This document shows positions 20,235-30,462 of a DNA stretch of 64,000 nucleotides, one piece after another. The position numbers and the translations under genes are program-made. Under the pieces are notes generated by a model. It did no database searches. It was not told where the DNA came from and worked only from the letters and a program-made list of their open reading frames with translations. Within the stretch, counting starts at the first letter, position 1. Each line of letters begins with the position of its first letter. Origin of the DNA: Imbricaverruca yamaguchii (taxonomy: Eukaryota; Arthropoda; Thecostraca; Neoverrucidae); NCBI GenBank assembly GCA_034440575.1, contig JAOTOL010001505.1, forward strand, positions 329,501 to 393,500. Reading direction: 5' to 3'.

Positions 20235-20502
20235 GCTCGGCAGTGGCCCGGCCAACCCGCACCCGAGAACCCACCAGTGACACTGCGTGTCGGTTAACTG
20301 CGCTCGGCAGTGGCCCGGCCAAGCTGGGCCCGAGAACCCACCAGTGACAACAGTAACACCAGTAACACCAGTAACACCAGTGACACCCGTGACACCAGTG
20401 ATGTCCGTGACACCAGTGACACCAGTAACACCAGTGACACCCGTGACACCAGTGATGCCCGTGAAACTAGTGACACCAGTGACACTGCGTGTCGGTGAAC
20501 TG
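20235..20502. repeat. 67-bp duplication interrupted by a 9-bp array
   Basis: A segment starting GCTCGGCAGTGGCCCGGCCA occurs at 20,235 and again at 20,302, a 67-bp period. The first copy ends CACCAGTGACACTGCGTGTC-GGTTAACTGCGC. In the second copy the same ending appears only at about 20,473-20,502, because 9-bp units have expanded between CACCAGTGAC and ACTGCGTGTC. Confidence 0.85.
20342..20487. repeat. 9-bp array nested in the 67-bp duplication
   Basis: About 16 units of ACACCAGTR with variants CCGTGACAC and CCAGTGATG. Being a multiple of three without stops, it creates Val-Thr-Pro-type ORFs; these are not evidence of a gene. Confidence 0.88.
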
Positions 20503-21017
20503 CGCCGCTGTGTGTCACGTGACACCGGAACGCGACTCGACGCCAGCCGGCGTTTGACGCGAAATGAGCACGGGAACGCCTGCGGCTATCGGGGAAGCGC
20601 AGATCAGCGCGGGAAACTTGGGCACGGGCTAATAGCCGTGATCCACAACCTGGTTTTACGGATATGCTTCCAGGAGTTTGAGCGATTGTGCGAAGGAACA
20701 CCAATGTCACGGTTAAGTCGTGTACAGTTTTTTGTTGTAGCGGAAGTACGGCGAAGGCGCGAATCGCTACCGTAATGTGCATCACAGCAGCCATCCGCTA
20801 CAGAACTGAGACACGGAGCGTTTCACGTAGGCCGGGTGGGAATCCGGAGCGTCGCCCTGTGAGCACGTCGCATTAAAAAATGTAGCATTCAACAGAGCGA
20901 TGCTCGTGCTGGCCGTCTGTTTGTGTACTCCACGAAGCCCCGACGTACTGGGCGGTGCCTGTGGATAAGGTTATGAACCGACCGCCAATTGCTAAGCCGA
21001 CGCGGGACGAGGTCGGC

Positions 21018-21450
21018 CGAGTTTACACTCCCATCGGCCAAGCTGAGACTCCCATCGGCCGAGCTGACACTCCCATCGGCCGAGCTGACACTCCCATCGG
21101 CCGAGCTGAGACTCCCATCGGCCGAGCTGAGACTCCCATCGGCCGAGCTGAGACTCCCATCGGCCGAGCTGACACTCCCATCGGCCGAGCTGAGACTCCC
21201 ACCGGCCAAATTTACTCTCCAACCGACAGAGATTACACTCCCACCGGTCGAGTTTACGCTCCCACCGGCCAAATTCACTCTCGTACCGACAGAGATTACA
21301 CTGCCACCGGTCGAGTTTACGCTCCCAACGGCCAAATTTACTCTCCAACCGACAGAGATTACACTCCCACCGGCTGAGATCACACTCTCACTAGTCGATA
21401 TTACTCCCCCACCGGCCGAGATTACTTTCTCATCGGCCGAGCTGGCACTC
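21018..21450. repeat. 21-bp array with 63-bp higher-order structure
   Basis: The left part (21,018-21,200) has nine near-identical 21-bp units containing ACTCCCATCGGCCGAGCTGA. The right part (about 21,200-21,380) is organised in 63-bp triplets of diverged 21-mers, marked by ACCGACAGAGATTACACT, GGTCGAGTTTACGCTCC and GGCCAAATT. Heptad ORFs open on both strands. Followed by degenerate units to about 21,460. Confidence 0.9.
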
Positions 21451-21878
21451 CCACCGGATTTTTTTTCCAGGGAGACTCAAGTGCACCCACGTAACTGAGC
21501 CGATTTTTTTGTAGCCAAAGATGCCGTTTTGAGACGAAAAATTGAGACCCTCTCCTATTTGAAATACTTTTTATGCCGAAGGCGCCCCGAGGAAATGTGC
21601 CCCTGTGAGAGTTCCCGTATCCGCCCATGATTCAGAGATGCGTGGGTGAACAGAAACACTCGTGTGGGGTGATAGGTGCAACTTCAGCGCAGCGAACCGC
21701 GCTAGCCTGCGACGAGACTAAGTCACAGGGAAATAGCAGCCTGTAGAAGTTGGCATCATTGTTTCCAAGGTGAAATTCCGGTATGGGCTAGCTATCCAAG
21801 ATCAGTTGTTTACTCACTGGCACCACCGGATCGCACATTTGTCGTGTATCGACATTGACTGAAGTGATCATTTTCGTG

Positions 21879-22289
21879 ATGCTGCACACACTCTTGCTGG
21901 CGGATGTCGCCGTAGCTAGTGTTCCCGTTCATGCTAACTTGCTGCCTTTCTGTTCCATTCATCTGACCCCGTGGTTCGATACGTTAAGTGGTTCTGGTCT
22001 GACCCCATGGTTCGATACGTTAAGTGGTTCTGGTTTGACCCCATGGTTCGACTCGTTGAGTGGTTCTGGTTTGACCCCATGGTTCGATACGTTAAGTGGT
22101 TCTGGTTTGACCCCGTGGTTCGACTCGTTGAGTGGTTCTAGTTTGACCCCATGGTTCGACTCGTTGAGTGGTTCTAGTTTGACCCCATGGTTTGACTCGT
22201 TGAGTGGTTCTGGTTTGACCTCATGGCTCGACACGTTAAAGACCTGGCGACGCTCTGTGCGCCTCGCACGAGACAATATGGTTCCGTGA
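21879..22289 (+). CDS. Possible secreted repeat protein (12-residue repeats)
   Basis: From ATG at 21,879 the frame begins MLHTLLLADVAVASVPVHA, which could be a signal peptide. Seven and a half copies of a 12-residue repeat, TPWFD(T/S)LSGS(G/S)L, follow, then a short basic tail RRSVRLARDNMVP and a stop at 22,287. The repeat DNA is 36 bp. Among the seven full copies, five of seven variable positions are synonymous in this frame (Leu, Pro, Phe, Asp and Leu codons); the two others are Thr/Ser and Gly/Ser. That bias favours coding over neutral satellite. Against it: no gene structure, a minus-strand frame is also open, and tandem arrays abound here. No family recognised. Confidence 0.3.
   Translation: MLHTLLLADVAVASVPVHANLLPFCSIHLTPWFDTLSGSGLTPWFDTLSGSGLTPWFDSLSGSGLTPWFDTLSGSGLTPWFDSLSGSSLTPWFDSLSGSSLTPWFDSLSGSGLTSWLDTLKTWRRSVRLARDNMVP
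21963..22240. repeat. 36-bp minisatellite array
   Basis: Units begin at 21,963 and every 36 bp after it, each holding CATGGTTCGAYWCGTTRAGT. Variants come in two linked types, GATACGTTAAG and GACTCGTTGAG. The eighth unit decays after CATGGCTCGACACG. Confidence 0.9.
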
Positions 22290-22396
22290 CTGTAAGGTGC
22301 AATGAAGTTGAGCTGTAGCAGTGGCTGCTGCCGTGATGAAGCAAACCTTCCCTGGAGTGATGATTGACATGCTGCCCGGTACTTCCCTTGGTGCTG

Positions 22397-22545
22397 GAGG
22401 GGGGGGGATGGCCGTGGTTAGGTGTCGGGGGCCAGGTCCCGGGTTCGACACAGCGCACTCAGGACATTAACCCGCGGCCCACCGGCGAAACAGTGTGGGC
22501 GGCGCCATTGCGTGAATGTGTGTGTGTCGGAACCACCAATACACA
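22397..22545 (+). mobile_element. SINE family B, near full length
   Basis: Contains GATGGCCGTGGTTAGGTG (Ser/Leu-type A box region), B box GTCCCGGGTTCGACAC, then CCCGCGGCCCACCGGCGAAA and CAGTGTGGGCGGCGCCATT, aligning along its length with the copy at 29,408. The 3' end reads GTCGGAACCACCAATACAC. It starts in a G-run and has no clear target duplication. Confidence 0.75.
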
Positions 22546-23198
22546 AAAGCTCGTGGAGGGACAACACACTCGATTAGAATGTCAGATATCTTCACAGGTG
22601 TAGGAACAGAATGGGCAGGAAACCTATGGCCCCTACTTCTCATGTAAGTTTAACATTAAAGCCACGAGGAGACGTGGTAAGAACCAACTTCAAAAGGGAT
22701 TCCCCACACGAGTTTTGGGACGCCTCTGGATGATCTGGTTGGTTGCACTTCGGGCCTATACGTGTTGACCAGATAGTAATTGAAAACGTGTTGCATGAAA
22801 GCAGCTGTGGTGATGGTGATAGCGTGTGGTGTTCTCAGTTTACATCGCGTTTACCATTTGAATTTGAGAAATCTTCCCGTCCTGTCTTCCATCACCAACA
22901 CGGTGGCAGGCTGGCGAAATGCACCCATACGCACTAAAGCTGAGTCCGGTGGTGGTGTCGGGCACAGGAGGACTAAGCCCAGGGGGTTCGTGGTCAGCGG
23001 AGCCTAGAACACAAAGAGCCTTCCAGCATCGGTCTGTTGCCTATCAGTAAGCCTGCCAACTGGGACGGCTGCAACAGATGCCTTGCAAATGTACATCTGC
23101 CACTCGATATCCACTCGATAAACGTGCGGTACAAGATGCAACACCAGCGGCGCTCCAAGTCACAGGAGCAGTCTGCGCGCTGCACAACGCTGCACGCA

Positions 23199-23652
23199 CC
23201 CCGACACTCCACACCCCCAGCCCCCGACACTCCACACCCCTCAGCCCCCCGACACTCCACACCCCTCAGCCCCCCGACACTCCACACCCCTCAGCCCCCG
23301 ACACTCCACACCCCTCAGCCCCCGACACTCCACACCCCCAGCCCCCCGACACTCCACCCCTCAGCCCCCAACACTCCACACCCCTCAGCCCCCCAACACT
23401 CCACACCCCTCAGCCCCCCGACACTCCACACCCCTCAGCCCCCCGACACTCCACACCCCTCAGCCCCCCAACACTCCACACCCCTCAGCCCCCGACATTC
23501 CACACCCCTCAGCCCCCACCCCCAGCCCCCGACACTCCACACCCCCAGCCCCCGACACTCCACACCCCTCAGCCTCCCGACACTCCACACCCTCAGCCCC
23601 CCGACACTCCACGCCCCTCAGCCCTCAGCCCCCCGATGCCCCACACCCCTCG
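23199..23652. repeat. 25-bp C-rich minisatellite array
   Basis: About 18 units of 24-25 bp containing CGACACTCCACACCCCTCAG. Length varies through the C-run (CCCCC or CCCCCC) and loss of CT, so the frame shifts between units. The plus-strand ORF of 480 codons spanning it and the next island is a repeat artefact. Confidence 0.9.
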
Positions 23653-24210
23653 GGGCCGCTTACGTCAGCCGCGCTCAGTGCCGAGCTTGCGGCGGCGCCG
23701 CTGCGTGCCCAGTGTGCGGCCGGCGCCATATGCTGCGGAAAAGCGCGGCCGTCCATCACCCGGCTCCTCCCCGGACTCAGCATAGAGTCGGCCGGCCGGC
23801 CGCTATCGCCGGCTATGAATTGGCTCCTATTAGCGTGACGTCACTGCGAGAGCTGCGGCCGGCCGCCGTCGAGCGGCGTCACGAGCCGGCCGCGCCATTA
23901 CGGCCGCGGCCCGTGGCGAGTCTGGCGCGCGGCCTCGGCGTGCGCGGCGGACGTGGCGCAATGACCGGTCCCGGCCGCGCCGGTCGGCCGCAGTTGTGCC
24001 GCCGGCGCGGTCACTGGGTACGGCCTGCGGTCGGACCGGACCGGGTGGTGGTGGTGCACGGCGAGGCGCACCTGCCGACCCTGCAGACGGCGGCTCTCCG
24101 GCCGCGGCAGATGCGCACCGACCACTCGCCCCTGCCATGTCGCGGCGCGCCGGCGGCTCTCCTGCCATGTCGCGGGTCACCGACGGCTCCGCTGGCTTGG
24201 AACAGACGGA
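23640..24210. other. CpG-rich island with promoter-type motifs
   Basis: About 570 bp of GC-rich sequence with very frequent CG dinucleotides and repeated CCGGCC/GGCCGG words, right after a minisatellite. Open frames in all directions are expected in such composition. It carries the paired CCAAT and CRE motifs described separately. If a gene starts here I cannot identify its coding part. Confidence 0.45.
23819..23843. promoter_or_regulatory. ATTGG (inverted CCAAT) box plus TGACGTCA element
   Basis: ATTGG at 23,819-23,823 is followed 12 bp later by a perfect palindromic cAMP-response element TGACGTCA (23,836-23,843) within the GC-rich island. NF-Y and CREB/ATF sites at such spacing are common in CpG-island promoters. 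Function is inferred from motif and context only. Confidence 0.35.
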
Positions 24211-24237
24211 CACCTACGGCTGTCGAGTCACGATACT

Positions 24238-24433
24238 CACAGACACGGACACCAACTGCCTGCTGCCATGGTACTCACATACACAGACACGGACACCAAC
24301 TGCCTGCTGCCATGGTACTCACATACAGACAAGGGCACCGACTGCCTCCTCCCATGGTACTCATATCACCAACTGCCTCCTGCCATGGTACTCACACACA
24401 GACAAGGGCACCAACTGCCTGCTGCCATGGCAA
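24238..24433. repeat. About 44-bp minisatellite, 4-5 copies
   Basis: Units contain CACCAACTGCCTGCTGCCAT followed by GGTACTCACATAC. Copies differ by small deletions (42-44 bp) and the third lacks the ACAAGGGCACC part. The following 24,440-25,600 shows no gene; near 24,744-24,780 a GGATCCTCCCCTGGGTCAG word resembles MITE ends. Confidence 0.8.
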
Positions 24434-25603
24434 GGTCATGGCTGCAGGGACGGGAGACGCTCAATTGATGACACCGTGACAATCCGAGGAAGCTGAGTTG
24501 TGGCGTTGCAATCGAGCGAGGGTCAGGGCAGGAGCGGGTACAGATGAGTGTGTGTGGGAGGGGGGCTAGGGGAATGCGCCCATTGGCTGGGAACGGCGTC
24601 CTTCTGGGAGGCTCAAATGCACCATCCCACACTCCGCTCACTTGACTTTTCAGCCGAATTTTCTCCTCTCAGAGGAAAAGGTCCAGTGGACCCTCACCCA
24701 CTCAACGAATTTTCAGCCAAAGGTGCCCATTCAGGGACTTTGTGCCCCATGGAAAGTATTGGATCCTCCCCTGGGTCAGTGTAACGATGCCAGTAGCTGC
24801 AGCACTATCTCTGTGCCGGATTGGTGCAGTATGTCCACTTGCGGCACTATCTGAATGCCGGCTTACTACAAGCCTCTCAATGGTGGATGGCCATGTAGTA
24901 CACAGAGGGAGATAATAGGAGGGTGGACCAACACCCACCTCTCTGCACCTGATTATCGATTGAGTCGTACCTTTGGCGCATAATGCAAGATACCGATATT
25001 GCTGGCACTAGGCCAGGAACACAACGTGGAGAGGAACTGACTCAGTTAAGGACCATGTCCTGAAACACGTTCCCAGGTGTACTGTTCGGACACTGCAGAC
25101 AATTTTTGAAGACAAAGATTTCAAATTATATTTGTATGGTAAGAATCAGCACTCGTAAATCCGCTAGCAGGTGTGTGGGATGGCGTTCGATATTTAGTCC
25201 GTATGCTGTACTAAAACAAAACATGTAGATGCTTTTGCGTTCCGCTTCTATGTGGTGTCGTCACCAAATTTGATTGGTACGAGGCCTTCATTTATCTCTC
25301 TTATTTACTACACGTTCTCCAGCATGGCTATAACCATTATCATGAATCAAATGTAATTGTCAGCGACATAGTTATTGAGTATAATGAAACTCGGATGTGA
25401 ACAGTTTGTCAGCACACTGCAAATGAGTTCATGGCTAAACTTACAGATAGGAGTTGTTGGATCACCCTTCAAGTTCAATGCTGTTGTGGATGGGCCGGCA
25501 GTCACCCTATTGACGGGGAGGGGCGAATGAGACTGCTCCAGCCATCCCCCCACTACTTCGGCGGTGGAAGTTTTGGTCGGGAAGTGTTGCTCAGAGGAAG
25601 ACC

Positions 25604-25787
25604 CAACAGTGCCACGATGTGCCGTTGGCTCAATAGAACTCTCCACAGCGCCGCGAGGTGCCGTGGGCTCAGAGGAACACTCAACAGCGCCGCGAGGTGC
25701 CGTGGGCTCGGAGGAACACTCAACAGCGCCCCGAGGTGCCGTGGGCTCCGATGAACACTCAACAGCGCCCCGAGGTGCCGTGGGACT
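25604..25787. repeat. 39-bp minisatellite, 4-5 copies
   Basis: Units of 39 bp containing CGCGAGGTGCCGTGGGCTC and GAGGAACACTCAACAGCG. Divisible by 3, so 13-residue repeats read through on both strands; short, without other coding support. Confidence 0.85.
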
Positions 25788-26011
25788 ATGCTGCTCAGCC
25801 TGCAACTCAGATACATGACCGCGAGGCCCGCCGCCGCCATAACTTTCGCGCCAGCGCGTCGTGACAATGACCGGGCGATTCATCATCGTCGCACTGTAGA
25901 TTACAGGCGGTGTTCTCTTTCTCCTTGCGGGTGGGCGGAGGCCTTGGTGACACCCTGTCCCATGCTCTGTTGCGTTACTCATAGCTACACCACCCGCTCT
26001 TACCAACGCGC

Positions 26012-26230
26012 ACTGTGCACTCCTACCGCTCTGCTCCTACCGCTCTGCTCCTGCCGTTTCTCTCCTATCGCCCTGCTCCTACCGCTTCGCTCCTGCCTTT
26101 GCTTGCACCTCTCCTGCATCGTTCATGCCTTTCCACTCTTACCGCTCTGCTTTTTCCGGTTCGCTCCTGCCACTCTATTTCTTCCGCTCTGGTCTTACCG
26201 CTTCGGATTGGCATTTCTGTTAATTCCGCT
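26012..26230. repeat. 15-bp minisatellite array, degenerate
   Basis: Repeats of TACCGCTCTGCTCCT, best preserved at 26,012-26,100, then diverging to TTCCGGTTCGCTCC-like units. Confidence 0.8.
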
Positions 26231-26545
26231 TCATTCCTACCTTGTCGAAAAATGATTGTGTCCCACTTGTCGGCACGCATGCCACGGAAAGGATTCGGTA
26301 GCGGGTATTTGAAGCACCTTCGCCAGAGTCCTTTCATGCAAACTGATTATCACAGATACGTCACCACATCATCAGTATATCAACACCACCAGATCTGGCA
26401 TCACCCCTCCCCAGTGATCAGTGTTGAGAAGCACTTCCAATAAGGCCCGTCATGGCTAATGAATTGTAGTTTTCATCGCGGTCTTCAAATTGGTGCTTGG
26501 CACCTGTAGATCGCATCTGATCGATGTCGATGGCACCGTGGCCCA

Positions 26546-26785
26546 TTGTCCGGGCTGCCAGTAGCACTGTCAGGGCTGCTGGTGGCATTGTCCGGGCTGC
26601 TGGTGACGTTTTCCGGTCTGCTGGTGGCATTGTCCGGCCTGCTGGTGACATTGTCCGGGCTGCCAGTGACATTGTCCGAGCTGCTGGTGGCATTGTCCGG
26701 CCTGCTGGTGACATTGTCTGGGCTGCCAGTGGCATTGTCCGGGCTGTCAGCGGCATTGTCCAGGCTGCCAGTGGCAATGCTTTCG
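26546..26785. repeat. 21-bp minisatellite array
   Basis: About 11 units of 21 bp containing GGCTGCTGGTGGCATTGTCC, with CCAGTGACATT and CTGGTGACATT variants alternating. Confidence 0.88.
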
Positions 26786-26861
26786 TGACAGAAATGTGTA
26801 CACTGAATGCCAAATCGTGAAAAGTATTGGTTTGCATTTGCCGAACCAAATATAGCGGTAT

Positions 26862-26947
26862 TGTGGTCCGTAATGGTATTACTGTGGTCCGTGAAAGTGT
26901 TGCCGTGGTCCGTAACGGTGTTGCTGTGGCCCGTAACGGTGTTGCAT
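26862..26947. repeat. 21-bp minisatellite, four copies
   Basis: Units containing GTGGTCCGTAACGGTGTTGC. Different in sequence from the 21-bp array only 80 bp upstream. Confidence 0.8.
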
Positions 26948-27059
26948 TCAGTAGCAATGCTGTTTGGCCCAGGACTGTTGTATTCGTGATAGAAATCTGT
27001 GTTGCTGGGATCGGTAAAGACATTGTCGTGACACGGTGTGAATCGGTGTCGTTGTGGTC

Positions 27060-27342
27060 TGAACTGGCGTTGCTGTGGTCTGAGTTGGTCTCCGTTGAGT
27101 GTCGCGGTGGTGTCAGTTGGTGTTGTGGTTTGAGTTGGTGCTGCGGCGGCCTCAGCTGAGTGTCGCGGTGGTGTCAGTTGGTGTTGTGGTTTGAGTTGGT
27201 GCTGCGGCAGCCTTAGCTGAGTGTCGCGGTGGTGTCAGCTGGTGTTGTGGTCCGAATTGGTGCTGCGGCGGTCTCAGCTGAGTGTCGCGGTGGTGCCAGC
27301 TGGTGCTGTTGTGGTTTGAGTTGGTGCCGCGGTGCTCAGAAG
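27060..27342. repeat. 61-bp minisatellite, four copies
   Basis: GTGTCGCGGTGGTG starts at 27,099, 27,160, 27,221 and 27,282, an exact 61-bp period. Internally the unit is built from GGTGTTGTGG, GAGTTGGTGCTGCGG and related TTGGTG words, so it may be a higher-order form of a shorter repeat. Confidence 0.9.
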
Positions 27343-28747
27343 CATGTGCACTGAATCAGCTGCCGACTTCGATCGGCGGCGTAGCTGGGCCGATGCTGGA
27401 ACACTCGACGCCCCCCAGTCCCCCCCCCCAGCCCCCCGTGCGGCTGCCGGGCGCCGCACCAAAGTCTGCCCGGGCAGGTGACAGGGGCCTCGTGTTCGCA
27501 CGAGGCGGCGTCGGGCGCCGGCCAAGCGTGGCCGCAGCACCTGTTGCCATGGCAGAATGACAGTGGACGTGCTGGCCGGGCAGAACGAACCGCCGCACAG
27601 TGGGCCAGAAGACCGCCTGGCGCTCCAAACATAGTTGTACCTCGGAGCGCAGCCTACAGCTTTATACTATACTGTAGAGCTTGTGTTCATTTTATTGCAA
27701 CACCGTGCAAACAAAGCGAAAGCTAGTTACTGCCGGAATTCGTCACAGTGCATGGTTTGTCGGTAGGCTAAATTACATGGAGTTTAATGGCATATCTTTC
27801 CAAAGCATACAATACGTGGAGCGAGGAGTGCCGTATATTCTAAATTCAGCTGATTTTCACTGCTGCAAGAGTTGTTTTTAGTAGTGTTTCGAAACATATT
27901 GATATTGTCAGAGTCATTCTGCGTGGTCGGCACAACTCGCATTTTTGTTAATCGGTAATAGCGGCCATAGAACTAAGATGAGGCTGACCTGAATCTCGCC
28001 AAACGATGTCTCAGTTAACAAGTGGACAATGCGTCGGACATACTGAGGTGGACTGCGACCGGGTCACGATAAGGTGCGTAAAACAGGCTTAGCGTGTTTA
28101 GGCACTGCTGTTTTATTGTTTATATTGAGTTTTCATGCCAGAAATAGTGTCGAATGTGCATTGCACGACCTAAGCTATCATAATATGAAGATATAAGATA
28201 TGTGTGATGAATCAATATTTCTCGAAAACCATCAGGTTAAAAAAAATGTCCACAAATAAAAACTAATATAATTTCCGGGCCATATTCTTCGCGGACTTTC
28301 GAACGCTCTTTTTAGCTTGACCTCATTTCCCAACCTGACTTGAGGTCACTCACCATGTTTGCCTTTTCCGTTGAGAATACACCTACATATTGATGTGCAA
28401 AACTGTCGGGTATATTTGGAACACTATCGTTGGCATCTCTTGGACAGCATCCTTTGAACGACACGAACCATTACTACTGTAGAAGATAATTTTCTGCAGT
28501 AGAAGACAACATTGCTGTACTTGACCCTTTCGGGTGTTTGTGTTATAGATGAGGACGTTGTGTTAAATATTGAACATGCTGAATGACTCTTCCTTGTCTG
28601 ATCCATGATGCAATAAATTGTATGTACCTTCGGGAATCTGAATGGTAAAAACACAATATTATTAAGCCATTCTTGCATGACCAAAACATACCAAATCGAA
28701 ACTATCACCAATGTATTCCTACCTGCATTCATGTGCCAGGGACAGCC
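27343..28747. other. Unannotated stretch with a small GC-rich patch
   Basis: 27,380-27,640 is GC-rich with poly-C (CCCCCCCCCAGCCCCCC). The rest is AT-richer. A segment at about 28,310-28,360 has AGGTCA-type words (TTGACCTCATTTCC, TGAGGTCACTC) like the TTAA elements and may be a diverged relative. No gene recognised. Confidence 0.45.
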
Positions 28748-28751
28748 TTAA

Positions 28752-29029
28752 CCCTACAACTGTCATGGGGCAAACTTTCGAGAACACCTGTTTTGTTCAT
28801 GATGGCCGTCGAACACGTGGCAGCATGACATTCAATTGACATGGCGCGGTGCGCTGTGCTATGTTTAGACGTTTTTCCCAAATGTCAGTGTTTTTTTTAC
28901 GAATGCTGACAGCACGGCCGACTTGACGACAAGCGGACCGGGAATTCCAAATGCTGCATATAGTGTCCATTGTAGCGGCATACATCTTATTGTCATAGCC
29001 TAGGAGTAGAGTTCGCGAGTTTTGACGGG
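28752..29029. mobile_element. Possible TTAA-bounded MITE
   Basis: A 278-bp segment sits between TTAA at 28,748-28,751 and TTAA at 29,030-29,033. The left end reads CCCTACAACTGTC inward and the right end, reverse-complemented, reads CCCGTCAAAACTCG. CCC termini next to TTAA duplications are the piggyBac signature. The inverted repeat is short and imperfect, so this is tentative. Confidence 0.35.
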
Positions 29030-29407
29030 TTAAGCGGACCATCCTGCCCACTGTGTCCCGGCCGTGTTTCGCAGAACACGCCTGAGCCGCATAATTGAAT
29101 AATGCAAATGCCAGCTGGCTTCGAAATCGAGCCTCTTGAGGAGTGCAGGCAGTACTCTGACTTCGTGGACGGTGCCTCCATAGGGCGACCGCTCCGCTTC
29201 CCGCTCCGATGTCGACAATATTTCAGCTTTCGGTCGCTTCCGGTGCATTTGAAAATTTGCATTGCATTGCGCTGCATTGCGCTGCACGACGCAGTTCAGC
29301 GCGCGACGTCGACCGGAATGCCAAATTTGCCCGAACACAGTCGGCCAGTTCGGCGCAGCGACTTACCCAGAAGTGATCGCAGCTTGCCGTCGCGAACACA
29401 CCAGTGC

Positions 29408-29591
29408 GTCTGAGGGCGGGGATGGCCGAGTGGTTAAGGTTTCGAGCTCTGGGTGCCAAAGGTCCCGGGTTCGACACTCGCGCCGCTCCGGACATTTCCC
29501 AATCCCGCGGCCCGCCGGCGAAACAGTGCGGGCGGCGCCATTAGCGGTGAATGTGCATAAAGCGCGTCGTGAACCACCCAATAAACAAACA
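29408..29591 (+). mobile_element. SINE family B, full length with TSD
   Basis: Head GGATGGCCGAGTGGTTAAGG (Ser/Leu-type A box) and B box TCCCGGGTTCGACAC, then GCGGCCCGCCGGCGAAACAG, GTGAATGTGCATAAAGCGCG and a tail CCACCCAATAAACAAAC. Bounded by ACACCAGTGC at 29,398-29,407 and 29,592-29,601. The head lacks a clear long variable arm or an identifiable anticodon loop, so it is a diverged SINE head rather than a tRNA. Confidence 0.85.
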
Positions 29592-29603
29592 ACACCAGTG
29601 CAC

Positions 29604-29818
29604 CATCAGGGGCGGATCCAGGAGTTTTGATCGAGGCGGCACTTGCCATGGAGGGCCGCCTGTTTTTCCCCGAGGTGATCGGCTGTAAATGTCGTTGAGA
29701 CTGTGTGGGGGAGGGGTGCACTCGAGCGTTCCAGAGGTACGCCGCATCCCTATCGAAGGGGGCACATGCCCCAACGCCCCCAAATGGCCCCTGGGTCCAC
29801 CAGTGGTCATCAGTAGGT
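29604..29818. mobile_element. MITE-like element with GGATCCAGG ends
   Basis: The left end reads AGGGGCGGATCCAGGAGTTT. The right end, reverse-complemented, reads GACCACTGGTGGACCCAGG, giving an imperfect inverted terminal repeat around GGNGGAYCCAGG. The interior matches the element at 15,932 in two blocks. There is no ORF of transposase type. Confidence 0.5.
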
Positions 29819-29879
29819 CGTGGCGGTGGAATACACCGGACCCCCGCGGAGCCGATGAACGCCGCCGACGTCACCACGA

Positions 29880-30046
29880 TTGGGGACGAGTAGCCTGGGG
29901 GTAAGTCGCTCGTCTCACAATCGAAAGGTTGTGAGTTCGAATCTCACCTGTCGCTACTCTTCGCCCGCGACCAATCGGCGTGAGAGACTGGCGACGCTAC
30001 ATGACTCAACGGTCGATGTGTCGTAAAACCAATAACCAACCAACCA
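29880..30046 (+). mobile_element. SINE family A, full length with TSD
   Basis: Reads GGGGACGAGTAGCCTGGGGG (A box), anticodon arm CTCGTCTCACAATCGAAAGG, B box GAGTTCGAATCTCACC, body CGCGACCAATCGGCGTGAGA, and 3' tail AAAACCAATAACCAACCAAC. The best consensus-like + strand copy. Flanking 12-mers ACGTCACCACGA (29,868-29,879) and ACGTTACCACGA (30,047-30,058) differ at one base. Confidence 0.92.
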
Positions 30047-30285
30047 ACGTTACCACGACAACGGTGACGAATGGTGTGTTGGACTGTCCCTTATCCCTCG
30101 CAAGCGTTGACCTTGCCGGCTTACAGTCTGACGGGGATGCACCTTGCTGTGATGCACGATCCGGGTCACAGCCCAGAGGTATATTTTTCGCGTGGACATC
30201 TGAGCTTTGATAAATCCTTGGTGGAATTCTCACGTTTTGAACTGTCACCGCTTTGGTTGTTATATTTACTGTCAGGTTATTGCAG

Positions 30286-30462
30286 TCGACGGTCTGTTGT
30301 AATTCATGTCAAGCTGTTGTGCTTCACGTCACGGTGGTGTAATTCAAGTCAGCGTTGCGTAATCCACGTCAGGCTGTTGTATTTCACGTCACAGTGGTGT
30401 AATTCAAGTCAGCGTTGCGTATTTCACGTCAGGCTGTTGCACTTCATGTCAGCCTGTTGTAA
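30286..30462. repeat. 20-bp repeat in 60-bp higher-order units
   Basis: Three related 20-mers (GTCAGGCTGTTGTATTTCAC, GTCACAGTGGTGTAATTCAA, GTCAGCGTTGCGTAATCCAC) repeat in order as a 60-bp unit for about three cycles. Confidence 0.85.

Noticed and set aside
19344..20794. ORFs of 156-197 codons in the 19.4-20.8 kb cluster
   Set aside because: They are readings of the 23-, 33- and 9-bp arrays; the minus and plus strands are both open.
29880..29960. Functional tRNA-Val gene
   Set aside because: The head has A and B boxes, but the anticodon stem has mismatches, the acceptor stem does not close, and the same head occurs in dispersed copies with a SINE body and target duplications.
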